A DNA stretch of 64,000 bases from Bacteroidota bacterium. GTDB lineage: Bacteria; Bacteroidota; Bacteroidia; 2-12-FULL-35-15. Below the pieces are notes generated by a model. It was not told the origin of the DNA and did no database searches. It saw nothing but the letters and a program-made list of their open reading frames with translations. The stretch is taken from NCBI GenBank assembly GCA_025963775.1, contig JAOQAD010000037.1, positions 189,638-253,637 on the forward strand, read 5' to 3'. The translations under genes and the position numbers were made by a program. Each line of letters opens with the position of its first letter. Positions within the stretch are counted from its first letter, which is position 1. Shown piece by piece: positions 17,590 through 25,304 of this stretch.

Positions 17590-18768
17590 TTACTCTTCAC
17601 CTTCCATTTCAGCTGAGCCTTTGCCTTCCGAAAGGATCTCCAGCACACCTTTTACCTGGTAAGCCGTACGGTTGAATTTATTGGAAAGTACAATGATGGT
17701 GGTGCCATCGGCCGGACGGCGCAGGAACAGGCTGTTGTAGCCATGCCACCAGCCGTTATGGTAGATGATCTTCGGGGTTTTGCCGTCATCGATCATCCGC
17801 CAGCCGTAGCCATAATTGCGTTTGCCCTTGTGCTCATTGCTGTAACCCTTAAATGCATCATCGATCGTGTTCTTTTTGAGCAGCACCTCCGAATACAGCG
17901 CCCTGTCCCATTTAAAAAGGTCTTCCACCGTTGAATACACGCCTTTGTCGCCGTACACATCATCCGCATACGTGTCTTCTTCCGGGCGGCCCGATCCGTT
18001 ATAGCCGAAGGTCTTGAATTTATGGGCGGTGTCGGCCTGCGGATCATGCACCCAGGTATTGTTCATCCCGAGAGGCTTGAAAATATTGGTTTCCATGAAT
18101 TCCGGGAAGCGCGTGCCTGAAACATTCTCAACGATCAGCGCGAGCAATGCATAATTGGTGTTGCAGTATTCGAATTTTTTGCCGGGCTTTGCATATACGC
18201 CCGGGCGGAAGGCTTTCATGATCTCGAACATTGCCTGGTTGTTAAAGCAGCTGCCCTTGTACGAATTGGGCTTGTCGCAATAAGGCTCGCAGAAATAAAC
18301 GTAGTTTCCCAGGCCTGAACGGTGTGTCAGCAACATCTGGATGGTGATCCCGTGATAGGGAAAACCGGGAAGGTATTGCTGTACCGAATCGGTCAGCTTC
18401 AGCTGTCCCCTGTCCATCAGCAGCAGAATAGCTGCAGCAGTAAGCGTTTTAGAGGCTGAAGCCAGCTGGAATGCAGAATTTAAGTTGAGCGAATCCTTGT
18501 TCTTAAAGTTGGAGAAGCCGAATGCTTTTTTGTAGATCACCTGTCCGTGCTGCGCAACCAGCACACAGCCGTTAAAGCCGGCATTCCTGACCTTGTTCTT
18601 AAACAGCGTATCAATGCGGTAGGCTTTTTCCTTTGCGTGGATCTTAACAAGAAAAGCAGCTATGCTGTCCTGGTTCTGCGGAGGCGCTCCGGCATTGCCT
18701 GTGCCTGTTTCAGAAGCACCACAGGCAAAAAGAAAGATAAAAACGGAGAAAAATAAAAAACACCTCAT
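17590..18768 (-). CDS. Serine hydrolase of the class C beta-lactamase family, lipoprotein
   Basis: 392 residues. A lipoprotein signal ends at FACGAS (Cys16). The three catalytic motifs of the AmpC/D-peptidase fold are present: SxxK as SASK (Ser104-Lys107), YxN as YCN (201-203) and HxG as HNG (337-339). The family includes D-alanyl-D-amino-acid peptidases, esterases and beta-lactamases; the HxG third motif is commoner in esterase/peptidase members than the KTG of true class C beta-lactamases, so resistance should not be assumed. Its ATG overlaps the TAA of the RRM gene upstream (TAATG), so both come from one transcript. Confidence 0.88.
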   Translation of the reverse strand: MRCFLFFSVFIFLFACGASETGTGNAGAPPQNQDSIAAFLVKIHAKEKAYRIDTLFKNKVRNAGFNGCVLVAQHGQVIYKKAFGFSNFKNKDSLNLNSAFQLASASKTLTAAAILLLMDRGQLKLTDSVQQYLPGFPYHGITIQMLLTHRSGLGNYVYFCEPYCDKPNSYKGSCFNNQAMFEIMKAFRPGVYAKPGKKFEYCNTNYALLALIVENVSGTRFPEFMETNIFKPLGMNNTWVHDPQADTAHKFKTFGYNGSGRPEEDTYADDVYGDKGVYSTVEDLFKWDRALYSEVLLKKNTIDDAFKGYSNEHKGKRNYGYGWRMIDDGKTPKIIYHNGWWHGYNSLFLRRPADGTTIIVLSNKFNRTAYQVKGVLEILSEGKGSAEMEGEE

Positions 18769-19016
18769 TATCTCCTTCTTTCCTCGGCAACCTGCACAAT
18801 TAGTTCTTTACCGCGGATTTCCTTGCCATTGAGGGCTTCTATCGCTTTCTCGCCATCTTCCTTTTTAGCCATTTCCATAAAGGCAAATCCTTTTGATTCC
18901 CAGGTGATGGTATCGTACACTATTTTGGTGGACACCACTTTTCCGAACTGTGCGAACAAGCCTTCCAGCTGCATTTCATTGATGTCCCTGTCGAGATTCT
19001 TTACAAATAATTTCAT
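18768..19016 (-). CDS. RRM-type RNA-binding protein
   Basis: 82 residues starting at MKLFVKNLDRD. A longer in-frame start would add 13 residues ahead of the first strand of the domain and is not favoured. The single RRM has RNP2 as LFVKNL (3-8) and RNP1 as KGFAFMEM (42-49), with the expected spacing and a basic C-terminus (EERRR). Small single-RRM proteins in Bacteroidota and cyanobacteria bind single-stranded RNA and several respond to cold; the target here is unknown. Its stop overlaps the start of the serine hydrolase gene, an odd partner for an RNA-binding protein. Confidence 0.92.
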   Translation of the reverse strand: MKLFVKNLDRDINEMQLEGLFAQFGKVVSTKIVYDTITWESKGFAFMEMAKKEDGEKAIEALNGKEIRGKELIVQVAEERRR

Positions 19017-19122
19017 ATGCCGATTGTCAAAATTTATACCGTAGTGCTCACCCACCGGGCAGGCGCCACGAATTTACAAATCTATCCGGTACATTATATT
19101 TTTAAAACCTGATTTTATTTCT

Positions 19123-19130
19123 TAAATTTG
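19123..19130 (+). promoter_or_regulatory. TAnnTTTG -7 box
   Basis: TAAATTTG matches the consensus and lies 15 bases before the ATG at 19145, so the transcript would be nearly leaderless. Confidence 0.45.
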
Positions 19131-19144
19131 AAAAACGATTTATC

Positions 19145-19783
19145 ATGAAAACAAGCGCTTCCGTTTTATTCTTTTTATTTTGCTTTGGCTCTTTTGCACA
19201 AACTACAGAAGATTATTATGCTCCTGCAAAACCGAAAACAACTGTGAAGGAGCGCATCAGCGGCTCTGTAATGGCAGGAACAAGTGTTAGCTTTCTGAAC
19301 AATTCAAAGAGCACTGCGGTGACTACCTTCATTGCACCAAGGATCAATTACAGCCTTTCCAAAAAATTCTCGCTTACTGCAGGCCTTATTCATTATTCGT
19401 TCAGCCCGGGCTTCAGCGCTGGCAGGAGCGAATCATTCCTCGTTAGCGGAAAGCGCAATCTTTCCGGCAACCTTGTATTTGCAGGCGGAGAGTACAAACT
19501 GAACAAGCGCGTATTGCTTTCAGGCGCCGTTATGGTGGATGCAAACGGGATGAACAAACGCCAGAATATGTACAAAGCAGCTTCTATCGGGATGGATTAC
19601 AAGATCACAGAACATTCTTCCATTGGTTTCCGTGCAACTGTTTCCCAGGGCAACATGGATTACAATTTTGACCCGAAGCGCGGATCCTATGAATACCGCC
19701 CCTTTACCAATAATTCTTTTGGTAATGTTTTTACCGGCTTCGGCGAATGGGGCGCTGAGGGCCTGAACAGGGCGATCCGCTAA
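19145..19783 (+). CDS. Hypothetical exported protein, probably a small outer-membrane beta-barrel
   Basis: 212 residues. Residues 1-18 are a signal peptide (FFLFCFGSFAQ). From about residue 35 the chain alternates polar and apolar residues in runs of 9-12 with turns between (ISGSVMAGTSVSFL, RINYSLSKKFSLTAGLIHY, NLVFAGGEYKLNKRVLLSGAVMV in part). This is the pattern of outer-membrane beta strands. The C-terminus, NVFTGFGEWG..., lacks a clean terminal Phe. It lies 4 bases before a lipoprotein hydrolase gene, probably co-transcribed. The function is unknown. Confidence 0.65.
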   Translation: MKTSASVLFFLFCFGSFAQTTEDYYAPAKPKTTVKERISGSVMAGTSVSFLNNSKSTAVTTFIAPRINYSLSKKFSLTAGLIHYSFSPGFSAGRSESFLVSGKRNLSGNLVFAGGEYKLNKRVLLSGAVMVDANGMNKRQNMYKAASIGMDYKITEHSSIGFRATVSQGNMDYNFDPKRGSYEYRPFTNNSFGNVFTGFGEWGAEGLNRAIR

Positions 19784-19787
19784 ACGC

Positions 19788-20435
19788 ATGAAACTTTTCA
19801 GCTTCCTTTTACTTATTCCACTTTGCTTTTTTTCCTGCTCGCCAACAGAAAATGGGCCGGATAAAAAACTGCTGCAAACCTCGCAGACAGGCCAATTGCA
19901 AAGCGGCGACCTGGTCTTCCAATCCTCACAGTCTTCCCAATGCAAAGCCGTTCAGCTGGCAACACATTCCATTTACAGTCATTGCGGGATCCTTTATGTG
20001 AAAGATGGAAAAGTGCTTGTTTATGAAGCTGTGCAGCCTGTAAAATTAACCGCCTTCAGCGATTGGATCCAACGCGGAAAAGATGATAAATATGTAGTGA
20101 AGCGATTGAAGGATGTGGATAAACTCCTAAACCCGGAAGTGTTACAAAAAATGGAAATTGCGGGAAAACAATATGAAGGAAAAGATTACGACCTGTTCTT
20201 TGAATGGTCCGATGAACGCATTTATTGTTCTGAGCTGATCTGGAAAATTTACAAACAGGCCACAGGCATTGAGATCGGGAAGCTCGAGAAGCTGAAGGAT
20301 TTTGACCTGAGCAGCGAACCTGTGAAACAAAAGCTGAAAGAACGCTATGGCGATCATGTACCGCTGGAAGAAACTGTTATATCACCCGCGAGTATTTTCA
20401 ATTCAGAACAGTTGTTCACTGTATACGAAAATTAA
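19788..20435 (+). CDS. YiiX/YebB-like NlpC/P60-type cysteine hydrolase, lipoprotein
   Basis: 215 residues with a lipoprotein signal (lipobox FFSC, Cys17). The core matches the permuted NlpC/P60 proteins of the YiiX/YebB group: SGDLVFQ (39-45), AVQLATHSIYSHCGI with His65, and IYCSELIWK with the candidate nucleophile Cys147. These enzymes are thought to cleave amide or ester bonds in peptidoglycan or lipids; the substrate here is not determined. It sits 4 bases after a putative barrel gene. It is convergent with topB and separated from it by 30 bases, without an obvious terminator. Confidence 0.8.
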   Translation: MKLFSFLLLIPLCFFSCSPTENGPDKKLLQTSQTGQLQSGDLVFQSSQSSQCKAVQLATHSIYSHCGILYVKDGKVLVYEAVQPVKLTAFSDWIQRGKDDKYVVKRLKDVDKLLNPEVLQKMEIAGKQYEGKDYDLFFEWSDERIYCSELIWKIYKQATGIEIGKLEKLKDFDLSSEPVKQKLKERYGDHVPLEETVISPASIFNSEQLFTVYEN

Positions 20436-20465
20436 TTCCTTACGACTTCTTATGCTCTTCGTTCC

Positions 20466-22838
20466 TTAGCTGTTGATCACCAGCTCAAAATTATCATTCA
20501 GTTTTATCTTTCCGTTCACTTTCTTCCCGTCTTTCACAAAACCTTTGATCTCCGCTGTTTCACCCTTTTTGGATAAGGCGAGAATGTGAGCTTCTGTAAA
20601 TTGTTTGCCTAAGAACTCGAACGGGAACCTCATACTGCAGCCGCTTTTCCAGTTGCTGCAACCAAAAGCCGAGTTGCCTTTTAAGATCGTTCCTGTTTTG
20701 CATTTCGGGCAAGGCACCGGGCCTGCTTCTTTCTTCGGCTTTGGTGCCGCTGCTTCTTTTTCCTCGAACTCAATGTTGAAGGAAGGTGTCAGTTTCAAAA
20801 TTCCGTCCTTCTTTGTGCCGCCCATATCAAATCCTTTGACCACCGGCGTTTTACCTTTATCCGCCAATGCGAGGATCTGTGCATCGCTCAGCTTTTTGCC
20901 CATCAGCTCGAAGGGGATTTTAAAATCACAGCCATTTTTGAAATTGCTGCAGCCGAAAGCCGTCTTGCCTTTCAGCATGTTACCTGCCTTGCATTTCGGA
21001 CATCCCGCTTTTTGTTCTCCTTTTGCTTTCGGCAGCGGTTCAGCACTTTCCACAGCGATGCGCTTCCCGGATTCCGCCTTTACCTGGATCACGAGATCGC
21101 TTACCATCTGCTTCATCTCCTGCAAAAATGCATCAGCCTGGTATTCCCCTTTTTCGATCTGCCTCAGCTTGAATTCCCAGTTACCGGTCATTTCCGCCGA
21201 TTTGAGCAATTCGTTATTGATGGTACGGATGAGCTCCATTCCTGTAATGGTAGGGACAATATTTTTACGCTCACGGCGGATGTACGTCCTTCTGAACAAT
21301 GTTTCAATGATGGCAGCGCGTGTTGAAGGGCGTCCGATGCCATTGTCTTTCATCAGGTCGCGCAGCTCCTCGTCTTCCACCTGCCTGCCTGCTGTTTCCA
21401 TGGCGCGAAGCAGCGTGGCTTCTGTGAATGCTTTCGGCGGAGTTGTTTTTCCTTCGGCCAGGTAGGCTTCATGCGGGCCCTTTTCGCCGCTCACAAATTC
21501 GGGCAGAATCTGGATGTCTTCCTTTTCATCCTCGTCGATCGCTTCCTTGCTGTACACCACTCTCCAGCCTGCATCAAGGATCTGCTTTCCGTTTGCCTTG
21601 AATTCGACTTCTTTTACTTTGCCGAGCACAATGGTGTTCGACACTTCGCAATCCTTGTAAAATGCGGCAATGAAGCGTTTCGCGATCACATCGTATACGC
21701 TCGCTTCCGCGCCCACCAAACCTTGTGCACGCATATCCGTTGGAATGATGGCATGGTGGTCCGTCACTTTTTTATCGTCAAACACTTTTCCGGATTTACG
21801 GATCGGCTCTTTCAGCAATGGCGAAACAAGCGTGCTGTAATTCACCATTTGCTGCAGGATCCCGGAAATCTTCGGGTAGATGTCTTCCGGGAGGTAAGTG
21901 GTATCCACCCTCGGATAGGTCACTAATTTTTTCTCGTAAAGATTCTGGATTGTCTTCAGCGTATCATCGGCAGAGAAGCCGAATTTTTTGTTGCATTCCA
22001 CCTGCAGCGAAGTGAGGTCGAACAGCCTTGGCGGCGATTCCTTTCCTTTTTTCGTTTCCACGGATGTGACCGTAAATTCTTCATTCACGAGCGAAGCAAG
22101 CAGCTCTTCAGCCTTTTGTTTTTCATCTCCCAAAAAGCGCTCGAGCTGTGCATTGAAAACCACGTCGCGGTATTTTGTTTTGAGCTCAAAGAAAACTGCG
22201 GAGCGGAAATTATTGATCTCGATCTGCCTGTTCACGATCATGGCAAGCGTAGGCGTTTGCACACGTCCCACCGAAAGCACCTGCCTGTTGCCGTTCCCAT
22301 ACTTAATGGTATATAAGCGCGTGGCATTCATCCCCAGCAGCCAGTCGGCAGCAGCACGCGAATAACCTGCAAAATAAAGGCTGTCGTAATCCTTTGCATC
22401 CTTCAGTTTTTTGAAACCCTCGCGGATGGCTTCCTCTGTAAGTGAAGAGATCCAGAGGCGCTTCATCGGTTTTTTGCAATTGGATTTCGCTATTACCCAA
22501 CGCTGGATCAGCTCCCCTTCCTGGCCGGCATCCCCGCAGTTGATGATCTCTTCTGCATGTTCAAAAAGCGTGGAAATGGTGTTGAACTGCTTTTCTATTC
22601 CCTTATCATTCTTCAGCTTGATCCCGAATTTCATTGGCAGGATCGGGAGCATGTTGAGGTTCCATTCGCGGTATGCACTGTCGTATTCATGCGGTTCCTT
22701 CAGCTCGCACAAATGCCCGAAGGTCCAGGTCACCTGGTAGCCATTCCCTTCCCAATAGCCGTCCTTACGCTGTTTCGCTCCCAGGATCTCAGCTATTTCC
22801 CTTGCAACACTCGGCTTTTCTGCAATGCATACTTTCAT
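20466..22838 (-). CDS. topB: DNA topoisomerase III with duplicated C-terminal module
   Basis: 790 residues, a type IA topoisomerase that relaxes and decatenates DNA through a covalent 5' tyrosine link. The Toprim domain opens MKVCIAEKPSVA, with the acidic GDAGQEGE motif at 102-109. The catalytic Tyr308 lies in VTYPRVDTTY. After the core come two copies of a zinc-finger plus 'Crpt' unit: CPKCKAGNML...GCSNFKNGC near 623-650 followed by GKKLSDAQILALADKG, and CPKCKTGTIL...GCSNWKSGC followed by GKQFTEAHILALSKKG. Such duplications are known in TopB. It appears monocistronic and divergent from the cyclophilin gene. Confidence 0.95.
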   Translation of the reverse strand: MKVCIAEKPSVAREIAEILGAKQRKDGYWEGNGYQVTWTFGHLCELKEPHEYDSAYREWNLNMLPILPMKFGIKLKNDKGIEKQFNTISTLFEHAEEIINCGDAGQEGELIQRWVIAKSNCKKPMKRLWISSLTEEAIREGFKKLKDAKDYDSLYFAGYSRAAADWLLGMNATRLYTIKYGNGNRQVLSVGRVQTPTLAMIVNRQIEINNFRSAVFFELKTKYRDVVFNAQLERFLGDEKQKAEELLASLVNEEFTVTSVETKKGKESPPRLFDLTSLQVECNKKFGFSADDTLKTIQNLYEKKLVTYPRVDTTYLPEDIYPKISGILQQMVNYSTLVSPLLKEPIRKSGKVFDDKKVTDHHAIIPTDMRAQGLVGAEASVYDVIAKRFIAAFYKDCEVSNTIVLGKVKEVEFKANGKQILDAGWRVVYSKEAIDEDEKEDIQILPEFVSGEKGPHEAYLAEGKTTPPKAFTEATLLRAMETAGRQVEDEELRDLMKDNGIGRPSTRAAIIETLFRRTYIRRERKNIVPTITGMELIRTINNELLKSAEMTGNWEFKLRQIEKGEYQADAFLQEMKQMVSDLVIQVKAESGKRIAVESAEPLPKAKGEQKAGCPKCKAGNMLKGKTAFGCSNFKNGCDFKIPFELMGKKLSDAQILALADKGKTPVVKGFDMGGTKKDGILKLTPSFNIEFEEKEAAAPKPKKEAGPVPCPKCKTGTILKGNSAFGCSNWKSGCSMRFPFEFLGKQFTEAHILALSKKGETAEIKGFVKDGKKVNGKIKLNDNFELVINS

Positions 22839-22906
22839 AGCTCAAAATTAACAATGGCAGGCAGTTTAACAGAAAAATGATTTGAAGTTTTATCAACATT
22901 TTTATT

Positions 22907-22914
22907 TAAATTTG
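22907..22914 (+). promoter_or_regulatory. Promoter of the cyclophilin gene
   Basis: TAAATTTG matches the Bacteroidota -7 box, and TTTG at 22881-22884 lies 22 bases upstream as a -33 box. This is the most complete promoter seen in the window. It would start a leader of about 22 bases before the ATG at 22942. Confidence 0.55.
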
Positions 22915-22941
22915 GATCTGATAATTCCCAAAAATAGTTCT

Positions 22942-23544
22942 ATGAAAAAAATCCTATTCGCCTTTACATTCTTATTCCTTACCCTCGCCACATTCGCCAA
23001 AGAAAAAAAGCCAAAGCTTGAAAAAGGCCTGTACGCTGAGATCACCACCACCAAGGGCGTAATTTTAATACAGCTTGAATTTGAAAAAGTGCCGCTCACT
23101 ACAGCGAACTTCGTCGGACTTTCCGAAGGCAAAATAAAGAACACCGCAAAAAAAGAAGGTGTGCATTTTTACGACAGCTTAAAATTTCACCGCGTGATCC
23201 CGAACTTCATGATCCAGGGTGGAGATCCTGCAGGCAACGGAACCGGCGGGCCTGGCTACAAATTCAAGGATGAATTTTTACCCGAGTTTAAATTCAGCGG
23301 CCCGGGAATCCTTGCCATGGCCAATTCAGGGCCGGGCACTAACGGCAGCCAGTTCTTCATTACGCACGTAGCCACTCCCTGGCTCGACAATCACCATACG
23401 ATCTTCGGGCATGTTGTGTCAGGACAGGATGTGGTGAATGCCATTCAGCAGGGCGATATGATCATCAAGGTAAAGATCATCCGCAAAGGAAAAGCAGCAA
23501 AAAAATTCAAGGCAGATAAAGTGTTTGCTGAGTTGAATAAATAA
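22942..23544 (+). CDS. Secreted cyclophilin-type peptidyl-prolyl isomerase
   Basis: 200 residues from MKKILFAFTFLFLTLATFAK, a good signal peptide. A longer in-frame ATG 60 bases upstream lies inside the promoter and is rejected. The cyclophilin signature is clear: FHRVIPNFMIQGGDP with catalytic Arg, then GPGILAMANSGPGTNGSQFFIT, shown in part as MANSGPGTNGSQFFIT, and the C-terminal TIFGHVVSGQDVV. It should speed proline isomerisation during folding in the periplasm. It is transcribed alone, divergent from topB. The GTCATCCCG palindrome begins 40 bases after its stop. Confidence 0.93.
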   Translation: MKKILFAFTFLFLTLATFAKEKKPKLEKGLYAEITTTKGVILIQLEFEKVPLTTANFVGLSEGKIKNTAKKEGVHFYDSLKFHRVIPNFMIQGGDPAGNGTGGPGYKFKDEFLPEFKFSGPGILAMANSGPGTNGSQFFITHVATPWLDNHHTIFGHVVSGQDVVNAIQQGDMIIKVKIIRKGKAAKKFKADKVFAELNK

Positions 23545-23583
23545 CCTCTACTACTACATCGGAGCGGTTCTCAACGGCCTAAC

Positions 23584-23664
23584 GTCATCCCGTGCTCCGA
23601 CACGGGATCTGTTTATTAGGATCCGCTACTATTTATGAGATCCCGTGTCGGGGCACGGGATGAC
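23584..23664. repeat. GTCATnCCG-type intergenic inverted repeat, copy 2
   Basis: Arms GTCATCCCGTGCT...GGGATCT (23584-23610) and GAGATCCCGTGTC...GGGATGAC (23637-23664) face each other across 26 bases. It is the same consensus as the repeat at 16450-16552, with compensating changes in both arms (C to G pairs kept). This suggests that the paired structure is what persists. Confidence 0.78.
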
Positions 23665-23690
23665 TATTCACCAATTGACTTTAGAATTAC

Positions 23691-23960
23691 ATGACCGCAA
23701 CCGTTGAAATAAGCATGTACGCATTAGAAGATGCCTACGAACAAAAAGTGATCGATTTTATCCAGCGTATAAAACAAAACAAAAGTATCCGCGTTGAAGT
23801 GAACGGACTGAGCACCCAGCTGTTCGGGGAATACGAAGAGTTGATGAACATCCTGCGCGACGAAATGAAAACTGTTTTTGAAAATGGAAAAGCAGTTTTT
23901 GTACTGAAGCTTGCCGGGCTTGAATTGACAAGGGAAAAATTACCTTCCATCCTTAAATAA
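23691..23960 (+). CDS. Small thiamine-binding/YkoF-like fold protein
   Basis: 89 residues, cytoplasmic. The pattern strand (MTATVEISMYALE), helix (KVIDFIQRIKQ), strand with IRVEVNGLSTQLFGEYEEL, helix and last strand (AVFVLKLAG) matches the MTH1187/YkoF-like ferredoxin fold of the thiamine-binding protein family. Members bind thiamine or a related pyrimidine at the dimer interface; whether this one does cannot be told. It stands between the cyclophilin and the thioredoxin-like gene, all on the plus strand with gaps of 146 and 48 bases. Confidence 0.55.
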   Translation: MTATVEISMYALEDAYEQKVIDFIQRIKQNKSIRVEVNGLSTQLFGEYEELMNILRDEMKTVFENGKAVFVLKLAGLELTREKLPSILK

Positions 23961-24008
23961 CGGCATGATTCTTTATAGTTTACCTGTAGATTTTAAAATC
24001 AATTTAAC

Positions 24009-24575
24009 ATGAAAACGATCTTCCTTTCCATTGCCATTGTTGCATCTGCCGCACTCATCGCTTTTAAGCCTGCCGGTGTGGTCGGCAATATGTTCCCTGC
24101 CATCAGCTGCGAGGCTTATGATGGAAAAACAGTGAACATTCCAACTGATACAAAAGGTAAATACACACTCATTTGCATGGCATTCAGCACTGCAGCGGAA
24201 GATGACCTGAGGACCTGGATCAACCCTATTTACAATAAGTTCATCGGCAAAGTGGATGCTTCCAAAGCGGATGTGTTCGACGTAAGCTACGACTACGATG
24301 TGAACCTGTATTTTATCCCGATGTTCACAGGCGCCAACCAGCTGGCGGCAAAGCAATCGAAGGAAAAAATAAAATCAAAGACCGACAAGGAGCTGTATCC
24401 TTACCTGCTTTTTTATGACGGGGGAAAAACATATAAAGAAGAGCTTGATTTTCAGAAACGGGATGTGCCTTATTTCTTTGTGCTCGATAAAACCGGGAAA
24501 GTGAAATATACCACTTCCGGAAAATACGATGATAAAAAAATGGAGAAGATCCTCGACATCATCGAGGAAAATTAA
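24009..24575 (+). CDS. Exported thioredoxin-like protein without a CxxC motif
   Basis: 188 residues. Residues 1-17 are a signal peptide (FLSIAIVASAALIAFK). The body has a thioredoxin-like order: GNMFPAISCEAYDGKTVNIP, a strand TLICMAF, then later VPYFFVLDKTGKVKYTTSGKY and a last helix. The single Cys57 in LICMAF and the absence of CxxC mean it is probably not a redox thiol enzyme. The start resembles the ATP10-type mitochondrial assembly factors, which share this fold; that likeness is weak. The last 4 bases overlap the convergent gene at 24572. Confidence 0.6.
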   Translation: MKTIFLSIAIVASAALIAFKPAGVVGNMFPAISCEAYDGKTVNIPTDTKGKYTLICMAFSTAAEDDLRTWINPIYNKFIGKVDASKADVFDVSYDYDVNLYFIPMFTGANQLAAKQSKEKIKSKTDKELYPYLLFYDGGKTYKEELDFQKRDVPYFFVLDKTGKVKYTTSGKYDDKKMEKILDIIEEN

Positions 24576-25039
24576 GCCATTGAGTTCAGGAGCCTGAACA
24601 GCTTATCATCGGTGATCATGCAGCCGGTCTGCAATAATTCAAAGATCTCCAGCTGCCTTTCCTTTTCATATTTTTTTTCTGAGCGCACAATGTTCACCGA
24701 TGCATTGTTCGCGCCGTTCCACTGGCTGATCACCTCGGGAGAAGTAAGGTCGAGCGGGCTGGTTTCCTTTACCCTCAAGCCTGTCAGCTGCACTTTATCC
24801 TCGCCGAAATAAAAAATGTTCAGCGTTTTTGCATCGCGGTATTCAAGATAGCTGATCCTGCCTAAGACCTTTTCATACACCATGTCGCTGAACACATCGA
24901 TCAGCTCATTCGCCTTGTTCAATTCTTGCTTTTTCATCTTTTCCCAGTCCGGGCCGGTGATCTGCGCCGCTGCGAGGAAATTGACAAAATCCTGCTGTAA
25001 TGCCTCCAATTCCTCCTGGTTAAGCCTTTTGTACTTCAT
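24572..25039 (-). CDS. Conserved Bacteroidota protein (DUF6495-like)
   Basis: 155 residues, cytoplasmic, with no signal. MKYKRLNQEELEALQQDFVNFLA at the start (in part: EELEALQQDFVNFL), IDVFSDMVYEKVL and a C-terminal LEIFELLQTGCMITDDKLFRLL resemble a small Bacteroidota-only family labelled DUF6495. No catalytic motif stands out. Its 3' end overlaps the thioredoxin-like gene by four bases, and upstream lies a 265-base spacer with a long inverted repeat shared with the divergent pepT gene. The function is unknown. Confidence 0.6.
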   Translation of the reverse strand: MKYKRLNQEELEALQQDFVNFLAAAQITGPDWEKMKKQELNKANELIDVFSDMVYEKVLGRISYLEYRDAKTLNIFYFGEDKVQLTGLRVKETSPLDLTSPEVISQWNGANNASVNIVRSEKKYEKERQLEIFELLQTGCMITDDKLFRLLNSMA

Positions 25040-25149
25040 ACTGAAATTAAATTAATTAAATATCATCTCATTATTGATGGCAGATAGCTTCACCATCGCT
25101 TGTAATGATTCCGATTAATTTTGAATATTGCGCAAAAATACGGTAATTC

Positions 25150-25297
25150 GTGATTAGTTAATTGGTGATTGGGAAATTGGATGATTTAGGCTGGATTACC
25201 AAAGCCCGATTAACCCTACCAAACACCGCCTGATTTAACCAATTAACTCAATTAACTATTCACCAAACACCATTTAACTCAATTAACTATTTAACCA
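25150..25297. repeat. Quasi-repeat long inverted repeat upstream of pepT
   Basis: The left arm, 25150-25191 (GTGATTAGTTAATTGGTGATT...GATTTAGGC), pairs imperfectly with 25228-25263 (GCCTGATTTAACCAATTAACTC...TTCAC). The right arm then repeats in part: TTAACTCAATTAACTATT occurs at 25242 and again at 25274. Both arms are built from 6-8 base quasi-repeats of ATTAG/AATTGG type. It fills the divergent spacer between the DUF6495-like gene and pepT and ends eight bases before the pepT ATG. Confidence 0.6.
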
Positions 25298-25304
25298 ACC
25301 CACA

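Noticed and set aside
17590-18768. A class C beta-lactamase resistance gene
   Set aside because: The third motif is HNG, the protein is a lipoprotein, and the family is mostly esterases and D-peptidases, so resistance cannot be claimed.
20466-22838. A frameshift or in-frame duplication error in topB
   Set aside because: The two zinc-finger/Crpt units differ in sequence and such duplication is known in the family.
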